In this document: piece after piece, positions 33,907 through 41,199 of the stretch
How positions within the stretch are numbered: the stretch's first letter is position 1
How the letters are laid out: each line of letters opens with the position of its first letter
Assembly: GCA_049518415.1 (NCBI GenBank)
Contig: JBEKRX010000029.1
Location: 4,009 to 68,008 of the forward strand
Source of the DNA: CAVQND01 sp049518415
Lineage (GTDB): Bacteria; Verrucomicrobiota; Verrucomicrobiia; Limisphaerales; UBA8199
Direction: 5' to 3'
Length of the DNA stretch: 64,000 nt
Position numbers and translations under genes: made by a program
Notes under the pieces: model-generated
The model's input: the letters and a program-made list of their open reading frames with translations, nothing else
What the model was told of the DNA's origin: nothing
Database searches by the model: none

Positions 33907-34080
33907 GCAGCCTGACGCTAGTCGAAGGTGTTTCCCGAGGGGTCGGGAGAGCACACAGCCGGCGGGCCGCCTGCGTGTGAGTTGGGTGTGGTCGCCTCCG
34001 GGAAAGAGCGGCTACGCAGAATTGTTTCGATGCTCGTGGGGTTAATCAAAGCCAATTCTGATTGGCGGTTGCACGACGGA

Positions 34081-34160
34081 GATTAGGATTAGGATTAGGA
34101 TTAGGATTAGGATTAAGATTAGGATTAGGATTAGGATTAGGATTAAGATTAGGATTAGGA
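34081..34160 (+). repeat. GATTAG hexanucleotide array, about 13 units
   Basis: The tract is a nearly perfect run of GATTAG with two GATTAA variants spaced evenly (around 34114 and 34144). It lies upstream of aroB. Similar units occur at 22670-22738. The surrounding 33907-34259 stretch has no gene. Confidence 0.95.
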
Positions 34161-34259
34161 GGGATCACCCAAGAAAGGGAAATGCTTCCCTGTGACGGAA
34201 CGGATACGGCTAAGCTTTGACAGCCGTAACGCAGGGCCTATGCTGGAGGGGTGCGCACC

Positions 34260-35408
34260 GTGAACGTAGCCCTGGGCAGCCGCAGCTACCAGATTAAAAT
34301 CGGGACCGGTCTTCTGGGCCGCCTGGGCAAGGAATGCGCCGCCCTCAAACTCGGCCGCCGCGGGGTCGTGGTCTCCGACCGCAACGTCGGGCCGCGTTAC
34401 GGGGCGGCGGCTCGCCAAGCCCTGCAGGCGGCCGGGTTTGAGTGCGAACTCATTACGGTGCCGGCCGGCGAGACCGCCAAGAGCCTCGCGACGGTCCGGG
34501 CCTGCTACGACCAACTGGCGGCGCTGCGCTTGGAGCGCAAATCGTTCATCGTCGCCCTCGGCGGCGGTGTGGTGGGCGACCTGGCTGGATTCGTGGCCGC
34601 GACTTACCTGCGCGGGATTGCCTTCGTGCAGGCGCCGACGACGCTGCTGGCGCAGGTGGACAGTTCGGTGGGCGGCAAAGTGGGGGTGAACTTGAAGGCG
34701 GGCAAGAACCTGGTCGGGGCGTTCTACCAGCCGCGGCTGGTGCTGTGCGACCTGGCGACGCTGGCCACGCTGCCGGCGCGGGAGTTCCGGGCCGGACTGG
34801 CCGAGGTGATCAAGTACGGCATCATCTACGATGCCGGGTTGTTCGAGCGGCTGGAACGCGACCTGCCCGCCCTGGCGCGGCGGCAGCCCGCGACGCTGGC
34901 GGCGGTCGTGGCCCGCTGCTGCCAAATCAAGGCCCAGGTCGTGCGGCAGGATGAGACCGAAAGCGGCCGGCGCGCGATTTTGAATTTCGGCCATACCGTC
35001 GGCCACGCGCTGGAGGCCATCTCCCATTACGGCAAATACCTCCACGGCGAGGCCATTGCCATCGGCCAGGTCGCCGCCGCCAGGCTCTCGGCCCAGCACC
35101 TTGGCCTGTCCGCAAGCCAGGTGCAGCGCATCCGCAACCTCGTCCAACGCGCCGGGCTGCCGACCGAAGTGTCTTTGACCAACCGGCAGCGGCAAAAGCT
35201 CCTCGCCGCGATGAAGCTGGACAAAAAGGTCAGCGGGGGCGAAATGAAGTTCGTCCTGGCGCGGAAAATCGGGGAAGCGCAGTTTGGCCAGAGCGTGCCC
35301 GCTCCGCTGCTGGAGCAAACCCTCGCCCCGGGAGCCCCGGCGCCAGATTCGGAGTCCGAAGTTTCCTCCCGTTGGCTCAACCCTCAACCCTCAACCCTCA
35401 ATCCCTAG
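34260..35408 (+). CDS. aroB: 3-dehydroquinate synthase
   Basis: AroB converts DAHP to 3-dehydroquinate in the shikimate pathway. The NAD site is visible as SFIVALGGGVVGDLAGFVAA, followed by PTTLLAQVDSSVGGKVGVN, the EVIKYGIIYD segment with metal ligand Glu, and FGHTVGHALEA and LHGEAIAIG with the His ligands. I chose the GTG at 34260 (MNVALGSRSYQIKIG) because GGAGGG at 34245-34250 is 9 bp away; the GTG at 34251 is directly next to it. The last 25 residues are low complexity (CAACCCT repeats at 35378-35405). The next gene starts at the stop codon. Confidence 0.95.
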   Translation: MNVALGSRSYQIKIGTGLLGRLGKECAALKLGRRGVVVSDRNVGPRYGAAARQALQAAGFECELITVPAGETAKSLATVRACYDQLAALRLERKSFIVALGGGVVGDLAGFVAATYLRGIAFVQAPTTLLAQVDSSVGGKVGVNLKAGKNLVGAFYQPRLVLCDLATLATLPAREFRAGLAEVIKYGIIYDAGLFERLERDLPALARRQPATLAAVVARCCQIKAQVVRQDETESGRRAILNFGHTVGHALEAISHYGKYLHGEAIAIGQVAAARLSAQHLGLSASQVQRIRNLVQRAGLPTEVSLTNRQRQKLLAAMKLDKKVSGGEMKFVLARKIGEAQFGQSVPAPLLEQTLAPGAPAPDSESEVSSRWLNPQPSTLNP

Positions 35409-36023
35409 ATGCCCGCCGTCAGCGAAACCATTGTTCGCGAGTACTTCGAACTGCACGAATTCCTCGTCCGCCAGCGCGGCAAATACATCGACAAGACCCA
35501 GCGCGACGAGGACGATGATATCGATTTCTTCGTGCTCAACCCGCACCCGCAGACGCCGCCGGGCGCCTTGCCCTTTGTGCTGGGCTCGCCGGATTTGCCT
35601 TTCATCCGGCGCGCCATCGTGGTCGTCAAGGCCTGGCATAGCAAGGTCTTCAGCCAGGCCCAGTTGGCGGCCTCGCCGGAAATCCTCCGCTTCGCCGAGT
35701 CGAAGTTCTTCCAGCAGGCGGCGCGCTCCTTCGCCGAGGACGGCGCGGCCACCGTGCTCAAGATCCTCGTGGCCCCGGCCCTGCCCCGGCTTGCCAAGGC
35801 CCGCGAAGAAACCATCGCGCTGCTGCGCGCCAAGGGCCTTGACGGGGTCCTTCCGTTCCGCGCGCTCCTGGCCGACCTGGTCAACGCCGTCCAGGTCAAC
35901 CGCGACTACCAAAAATCCGATCTCCTCCAGACCCTCCGGATCCTGAAAAACTACGACCTCCTCAAGGGTCCGCAGTTGGAACTGTTCAAAACCAGGAAAA
36001 CGTTGAAACCGTTGAAACGTTAA
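35409..36023 (+). CDS. Conserved-looking hypothetical protein, possible nuclease-like
   Basis: This 204-residue protein starts directly after aroB (no gap), so it is probably co-transcribed. The segment RDEDDDIDFFVLNPHPQTPP then IRRAIVVVKAWHSKVFSQ, with clustered acids and a VVVKAWH strand, is reminiscent of PD-(D/E)xK-type nuclease cores, but I cannot place it in a family. The C-terminal part is helical (ALLADLVNAVQVNRDY). Its stop codon lies within the 8-bp target duplication of the adjacent MITE-like element. Confidence 0.55.
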   Translation: MPAVSETIVREYFELHEFLVRQRGKYIDKTQRDEDDDIDFFVLNPHPQTPPGALPFVLGSPDLPFIRRAIVVVKAWHSKVFSQAQLAASPEILRFAESKFFQQAARSFAEDGAATVLKILVAPALPRLAKAREETIALLRAKGLDGVLPFRALLADLVNAVQVNRDYQKSDLLQTLRILKNYDLLKGPQLELFKTRKTLKPLKR

Positions 36024-36027
36024 GACC

Positions 36028-36272
36028 GGGCGCATCCTGACACCGCTGAGCGCGGGCGCAAGCCCTCCCCCCTTCCCCCCTCCCATCCCGCCAAGGCGGG
36101 ACGGGAGGGGGGTGATCCGTTTTTCCACTTTACCCAGGGCGGTCCCGACGTGTCGGGACTCGGAGCGGCACGGGCCTTGCCCTGGGCTACTATCTTCCTG
36201 CCCCTCCGGGGCGGAAGCGTGCCGCGCTACGCGCGGATAGAGTGGAATTGGTGGCAGTGTAGGGATGCGCCC
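36028..36272 (+). mobile_element. MITE-like element, copy A, with 8-bp target duplication
   Basis: The 245-bp element has terminal inverted repeats (GGGCGCATCCTGACACC at the left, GTGTAGGGATGCGCCC at the right) and internal hairpins, no ORF of its own. It is bounded on both sides by TTAAGACC (36020-36027 and 36273-36280), an exact direct repeat that looks like a target site duplication. Other copies: 53694-53936, 63663-63903 (inverted), and a degenerate one at 9094-9252. Confidence 0.85.
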
Positions 36273-36339
36273 TTAAGACCGTTGGAACCACAATTCTGTT
36301 TCCCAGCCGCGGCCCAATGCGCTAGGTTCACCGGTGGTT

Positions 36340-36906
36340 ATGGTGCTGGTCATCGACAATTATGATTCGTTCACCTACAACCTGGTGCAATACCTGGGCG
36401 AGATGCAGGTGGAGCTGCAGGTCCATCGGAATGACCGCATTTCGCTCGAGCAGATTGGGGCCTTGAGGCCGGAGCGCATCTTGATTTCGCCCGGGCCGGG
36501 TTCGCCGCGCGAGTCCGGGCTCTCCAACGAGATCATCCGCCGTTTCGGCCCGCAGGTTCCCACCCTGGGAGTCTGCCTCGGGCACCAGTGCATCGGGCAC
36601 GTGTTCGGCGGCAAGGTGATCGTCAACTACCGAATGATGCACGGCAAATTGTCGCTGATTAAGCACAACGGCAAAGACCTCTTCGCGGGCCTGCCCAACC
36701 CCTTTGCCGCCACGCGCTATCACTCGCTGGTGATCGAGCGGGCAACCCTGCCGGCGTGCCTGGAACTGACCGCCGAAACCGAGGAGGGCGAGGTCATGGG
36801 GGTCAGGCACAGGCAGTTTCCGATTTGGGGCGTGCAGTTCCATCCGGAGAGCATTCTCACCCAAAACGGGCGGCAGTTGCTGGCGAATTTCCTCAAGCTC
36901 GGGTAA
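36340..36906 (+). CDS. Glutamine amidotransferase subunit (anthranilate/aminodeoxychorismate synthase component II)
   Basis: The class I glutamine amidotransferase has VLVIDNYDSFTYNLVQYLGE at the start, the nucleophile elbow TLGVCLGHQCIG with Cys79, and GVQFHPES with His168 and Glu170. This protein supplies ammonia to TrpE or PabB to make anthranilate or aminodeoxychorismate from chorismate. Its 188-residue length is standard. No trpE/pabB lies in the window, so trpG and pabA cannot be told apart; many bacteria use one protein for both. I start at ATG 36340; a GTG two codons upstream is an alternative. The chorismate link to aroB fits but the MITE-like element lies between. Confidence 0.93.
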   Translation: MVLVIDNYDSFTYNLVQYLGEMQVELQVHRNDRISLEQIGALRPERILISPGPGSPRESGLSNEIIRRFGPQVPTLGVCLGHQCIGHVFGGKVIVNYRMMHGKLSLIKHNGKDLFAGLPNPFAATRYHSLVIERATLPACLELTAETEEGEVMGVRHRQFPIWGVQFHPESILTQNGRQLLANFLKLG

Positions 36907-36978
36907 GCTGGCGGCAATCAGGAAGTGGCCGGAGCCGCAGGGCTTGTCGCAGAGTCTGAGGACGGCGGCCGCTGCGAA

Positions 36979-37110
36979 CAGCGAATGGCGAACGGCGAAC
37001 GGGGTGCGGCGCGAGTTGCGAATGGCGAATGGCGAACGGAGGAGAGCGAACAGCGAACGGCGAATGGCGAACGGCGAACGGAGAATGGCGAACGGAGAAC
37101 GGAGAATGGA
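36979..37110 (+). repeat. Tandem array of GAATGGCGAACG-type units
   Basis: Units such as GCGAATGGCGAACGGCGAACGG repeat with small changes over about 130 bp. Text of the same kind returns near 37215-37245 and in weaker form after uxaE. The gap from 36907 to 37355 otherwise has no gene. Confidence 0.85.
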
Positions 37111-37355
37111 AATCAGCCGGCCCTTTGGGGCAAGATGCGGCTCGCAACGCCTGTGCCTATTGAATCCTATCGCGACCTGGACACCAGAGCAGGTAGAGTC
37201 CCGATGCCGCATCGGGATTCGCCATTCGCTGTTCGCAGCGGACTGCGACAAGGCCTGCGGCTGCGGGCACTTCCTGAATGCCGCCGCCCACCGCCTTGCC
37301 CGAGGCCTCGCCGCCCGAGCGCAGAATACATCGCCGAGCTTCCGGCCCAGAGCAC

Positions 37356-38300
37356 TCACCTTGCGGGGTCGCCCCGCGGTCGGGGCCGGGCGGAGGCGCC
37401 GAATTTGAAGTAGAGCCAATTGCCCAGGGGCAGGAGCACGGCGAAGGTCAGCAAACCGGCAAGGACATCCATCGTGTAATGGTAGTGGCAATAGACCGTT
37501 GAGAGCGAGAGCAGGAGGGCGAGGGCCAGGTGGGCGTAGCGGATCGGCTTCAGGTAGCGGAACGAGAAATAGACCGTGCACCAGGCCACCGCGATGTGGC
37601 TGCTGGGAAAGGCTGAGCCCGGGGCCTCGAAGACGTAGTAAATCCACCCCATCAGCCGGAAAAAAACGCCGGCTTGAACGGCCGTAGGATAGACGTGCGT
37701 CGGCGCCAGCCGCTGGACCTCCTCCGGCAGCGCGTAGCCGTTGACGGGCTGGAAGAAGAGGCGGGGACCGATGATCGGCAGAAAGATGTAAATCAGGTAG
37801 CAGAGGTAGAAAAGGAACGACAGGACGGAGACATAGTGGAAAAACTGCTGGCGGCTGCGCAGGAAAAGGGCGAGCCCCACGCCGGTGATCATTATGTAAT
37901 ACGAGAAATAGGCCGCATAAAAAAGCTCGCTGACCGCCAGCCACGGCGCTTTTTCCATGAACAGAACGGCCGGCTGGCAGCCAAAAACCGCCTGTTCCCA
38001 CCGGATGACCATGGGATCGAGGTATTCCGTGACAAACATCCGGTTCAGCCACCCGGTTTCGCAGAAAAACCAGAGGTAGAGCAGCACCGGGTAGAAGTGC
38101 CGAAGCAAGTCCAGCGCCGGGTTCGGCCGGCCGCGGGCGCGGTTCTGAACCAGCCAATGGACCAGCGCCAGGCCCGCGGCATGAGCGCCCAGGAGCCAGG
38201 GCCAGGCCGGCACGGTCTGGTTGTGGAAGACCAGGATGAGAACCGCCACCAGGGCCGAGTATGTCTGGGTGGCATAATCAACAAAGGTGTAGCGATTCAT
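37356..38300 (-). CDS. PAP2-family membrane phosphatase/phosphotransferase (IPC-synthase-like)
   Basis: The protein has about six transmembrane segments and the PAP2 active-site motifs: APGSAFPSSHIAVAW (second phosphatase motif) and VYCHYHYTMDVLAG (third, with catalytic His). The FFxPxxGxR-type part of motif 1 appears as FLPIIGPRLFF. The length of 314 residues and the LDPMVIRWEQAVFGCQPAVL segment resemble the PAP2_3 group that includes Aur1-type inositol phosphorylceramide synthases. It is the third gene of a minus-strand cluster after a serine-palmitoyltransferase-like and a ceramide-reductase-like gene, so it may add or remove the sphingolipid head group. Substrate is inference. Confidence 0.78.
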   Translation of the reverse strand: MNRYTFVDYATQTYSALVAVLILVFHNQTVPAWPWLLGAHAAGLALVHWLVQNRARGRPNPALDLLRHFYPVLLYLWFFCETGWLNRMFVTEYLDPMVIRWEQAVFGCQPAVLFMEKAPWLAVSELFYAAYFSYYIMITGVGLALFLRSRQQFFHYVSVLSFLFYLCYLIYIFLPIIGPRLFFQPVNGYALPEEVQRLAPTHVYPTAVQAGVFFRLMGWIYYVFEAPGSAFPSSHIAVAWCTVYFSFRYLKPIRYAHLALALLLSLSTVYCHYHYTMDVLAGLLTFAVLLPLGNWLYFKFGASARPRPRGDPAR

Positions 38301-38395
38301 GAGCGTTACGGTCCTGGCCAGAGAGAGCTTGGCCGGGGCCCTTCAAAGCGCCAGCCAATCACGCACACCGGCTTCCGCGACTGCTTAGTCACAGC

Positions 38396-39370
38396 TCAGA
38401 GCCATCCGTTCTGCCGATACCAGTCCAAGGTCTCGCCCAGGCCGCGCCGGAGCGTGGTGGGGCAGGCGCAGCCCGTTTCACGCTGCAAGAGGCCCGGGTC
38501 GCAGACCCAGCCCGGGGCGCGCAGTTCGGCGAATTTCTGCAAGCTCAGCACGTTCGGCTTGCCCGTCAGGCGCGAGAGGCCCTGCTGGGCCAGGCATAAG
38601 GGCCAAAGCATCAGGGCCGGCAGCGGCAACGGGAGGGTCCAGACGCCCATCTGCGCTGCAATCTCCCCGGCCAGCGACCGGGCGGTCACGATTTCAGGGC
38701 AAGCAACGAAATAGGTCTTCCGCGCTGCCGCCGGGTGGTCCAGGCAGGTCACGATCACCTCGGCCAGGTCCCGCGCAAACACCAGGCTCAGGGCCTGGCG
38801 ACCTGGCCTTGGCAGCAGGTGGGCTTTGACGGCCTTGAAAAGCCCCAGGAATTGGGTGTCGCGGGGGCCGTAAACCCCGGGCGGGCGCAGGATGACAAAC
38901 TCCGGGCGGCAGTGGCGGAGGACTTCCAGTTCGCCCGCCAGTTTGCTCTTGCCGTAGGCGGAGACCGGGTGGGGCGGGTCTTGCTCGCGGGCGGGTTTGG
39001 CCGGCAGGGCCGGCCCGCTGGCCGCCAGGCTGGAGACCTGCACCACGCGCCGCACGCCGGCCTGAGCGTTGGCGGCCTCGATGAGGTTGCGGGTCCCGGC
39101 CTGGTTGACCTGGTAAAACTCGGAGATTCGCCCCGCCCTGAGGCAGCCGGCGCAGTGGATGACGTGGGTGATGCCGGCCATGGCTTCGCGGAGGCTGGCC
39201 GGCTCCGAGATCGAGCCGGGCCGCACCTCGGCCCAGGACAGGTGCCGCTCGATGAAACGCCAGTTGCTGGTGGGCCGGAGGAGCACGGCCGTGGCCAGCC
39301 CTCGCGCGCGAAGCTGGTCCAGGACGTGGCTGCCGACAAAGCCGCTCGCGCCTGTGAGCAGGGTCTTCAA
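38396..39370 (-). CDS. NAD-dependent epimerase/dehydratase (ceramide-reductase-like extended SDR)
   Basis: The extended SDR has MKTLLTGASGFVGSHVLDQL for nucleotide binding, VTHVIHCAG-like GITHVIHCAGCLRAGRI, VVQVSSLAASGP and the catalytic Tyr139/Lys143 in SAYGKSKLAGE. It lies 5 bp downstream of the serine-palmitoyltransferase-like gene. In Caulobacter an extended SDR called CerR reduces oxidised ceramide beside Spt, so this gene is a good candidate for the 3-keto reduction step. A role as nucleotide-sugar epimerase or 3-beta-hydroxysteroid-type dehydrogenase cannot be excluded from sequence alone. Confidence 0.75.
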   Translation of the reverse strand: MKTLLTGASGFVGSHVLDQLRARGLATAVLLRPTSNWRFIERHLSWAEVRPGSISEPASLREAMAGITHVIHCAGCLRAGRISEFYQVNQAGTRNLIEAANAQAGVRRVVQVSSLAASGPALPAKPAREQDPPHPVSAYGKSKLAGELEVLRHCRPEFVILRPPGVYGPRDTQFLGLFKAVKAHLLPRPGRQALSLVFARDLAEVIVTCLDHPAAARKTYFVACPEIVTARSLAGEIAAQMGVWTLPLPLPALMLWPLCLAQQGLSRLTGKPNVLSLQKFAELRAPGWVCDPGLLQRETGCACPTTLRRGLGETLDWYRQNGWL

Positions 39371-39375
39371 TCCGT

Positions 39376-40719
39376 TCAGATCAAACCGAGCTCTTTGCCC
39401 ACCTTGCCCAGTTTGTCCACGGCGAAATCAATTTGCCGGTCGGTGTGCGTCGCCATCAGGCTGATGCGAATCAATTCCTGTCCGGGCGCCACCGCGGGGG
39501 AGACGACCGGATTGACGAAGATCCCTTCTTCCTGGAGCCGTTTGCAGAGTCTGAAGGCGACCAGCAAGTCGCGGCAATACAGGGGCAGAATCGGAGTTTC
39601 CGAGTCGCCCAGGTCGAAGCCGAGGCCCCGGAGGCCCTTTTTCATGCGGGCGGTGTTGTGCCAAAGCCGGGCGATCCGCTCGGGTTCCTGCCTCATGATC
39701 CGCAGCGCCGCCAGCACCGCCGCCGCGTTGGCTGGACTCATGCTGGCGCTGAAGATCAGCGGCCGCGAGTGGTGCTTGAGGTAATCAATCGTCTCCGCGT
39801 CCGAACCGATGAACCCACCCAGGCTGGCCAGGGATTTGCTGAACGTGCCCATGATCAGGTGGATTTGGTCGGTCAGCCCAAAATGATTCGCGGTGCCAGC
39901 GCCGTGCTGGCCTAAGACCCCAATGGCGTGGGCGTCGTCCACCATCACCGCCGCCCCGTATCGGCCCGCGATGCGGCAAAGCTCGGGCAAGGGCATGATG
40001 TCCCCTTCCATGCTGAAGACGCCATCGACCACGATGAGTTTGCCGGGGTCGGGCTCCAGGTCCCGCAGGCGGCTCTGGAGGGCCGCCATGTCCTTGTGCG
40101 GAAAGCGGAGGAACTTGCCCTGCGAAAGCAGGCAGCCTTCGACGATGCTGGCGTGATTGCTCTTGTCACCGAGCACATATTCCCCTTTGCCCACCAGGGC
40201 GCTGATGACACCGAGGTTGACCTGGAAACCGGTGCTGTAGAGCAGCACGGCCTCTTTGCGCACCAGTTTGGCCAGTTCTCTTTCCAGTTCCAGGTGGATT
40301 TCCAGGGTGCCATTGAGGAAACGCGAGCCGGCGCAACCAGTGCCGTACTTCTCCACGGCGGCGCGGGCGGCTTCTTTGATCCTGGGATGATTGGTCAGGC
40401 CCAGATAGCTGTTGGACCCCAGCATCAGGACCTTCTTCCCGTTAATCATCACCTCGGTATCCTGGGCCGAAGAAATGACCCGGAAATAGGGGTAGAGGCC
40501 CATCGCCCGCAACTGGTCTGCGCTTCTGAACTCCTGGACCTTGTCGAGCAGCGCGCAACGCGGCGCGCTCTTGGTCTTGCCGGGCACAATCCGATGGTTC
40601 ACCGGCTGCGGCCCGACCGGGCGCAGCAAGGGGTACGAGGTTAGTTGTTCTGCCTGGTTAACTTTCAGGGCGGTCAATTTGTCGTGGTAACTCATAAATC
40701 GCGAATCGCCAACGGACAT
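39376..40719 (-). CDS. Alpha-oxoamine synthase, probable serine palmitoyltransferase
   Basis: The fold-type I PLP enzyme has MLGSNSYLGLTNHPRIKEAA, FLNGTLEIHLELERELA, VMVDDAHAIGVLG (Asp261, His264) and the Schiff-base Lys295 in GTFSKSLASLGGF. These are the marks of the family of KBL, BioF, HemA and SPT. The 75-residue N-terminal extension with LRAMGLYPYFRVI is a feature of bacterial SPTs rather than BioF or KBL. A GGGAGG site lies 7 bp before ATG 40719. The next two genes (extended SDR, PAP2) fit a sphingolipid pathway, so condensation of serine with an acyl thioester is the best guess. Confidence 0.8.
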   Translation of the reverse strand: MSVGDSRFMSYHDKLTALKVNQAEQLTSYPLLRPVGPQPVNHRIVPGKTKSAPRCALLDKVQEFRSADQLRAMGLYPYFRVISSAQDTEVMINGKKVLMLGSNSYLGLTNHPRIKEAARAAVEKYGTGCAGSRFLNGTLEIHLELERELAKLVRKEAVLLYSTGFQVNLGVISALVGKGEYVLGDKSNHASIVEGCLLSQGKFLRFPHKDMAALQSRLRDLEPDPGKLIVVDGVFSMEGDIMPLPELCRIAGRYGAAVMVDDAHAIGVLGQHGAGTANHFGLTDQIHLIMGTFSKSLASLGGFIGSDAETIDYLKHHSRPLIFSASMSPANAAAVLAALRIMRQEPERIARLWHNTARMKKGLRGLGFDLGDSETPILPLYCRDLLVAFRLCKRLQEEGIFVNPVVSPAVAPGQELIRISLMATHTDRQIDFAVDKLGKVGKELGLI

Positions 40720-41199
40720 TTGTACGCCTCCCTTTTACGCTTTATCAGACGGCTGGCAAGTAGGAAATTTCAATCCAAACCTCCCTCCCGGACCTTTGGG
40801 AGGCCGCACAAACGGCTCCAGGCGCGCCTCTTTGCAGCAAAACCCAGGGCTGTGCCGACCGAATGCCGGCCCTCCGGGGCCGATTTCCACCGCTGGCGGC
40901 CAGTGACGCCAAGCCACAGTTGGGGCCACGTACAGCCTCGCGAAAGAGCACATACACCGGATTTCACCTGCGCGTCCAGTCCGGTCCATCGCCACTTCAT
41001 CCCGGCTCGAAGTTCCAAAGTCGAAGTCCGATTGTCATGGCGATGTCGGAACACTCTTGAATGCGGGTATGAGGATGTAATCGTTGTAACCTTTGTAACC
41101 TTTGTGACTTACTTAATGGGGCGCGGTCCCGCCGGGTCGGGACCTTATTTCACGCGTCCCTGCCGGTTGGGTGGCGGCTGCGTCCGCGCTAAGCTCTGA
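40720..41199. other. Intergenic region upstream of the SPT-like operon
   Basis: The 480-bp gap contains the ribosome-binding site of the SPT-like gene near 40727-40732. A T/C-rich TTTGTAACC triple repeat lies at about 41083-41110. I see no gene in it. Confidence 0.4.

Noticed and set aside
36979..37110. CRISPR-like array from the GAATGGCGAACG units
   Set aside because: Units are contiguous with no unique spacers, so it is a tandem repeat.
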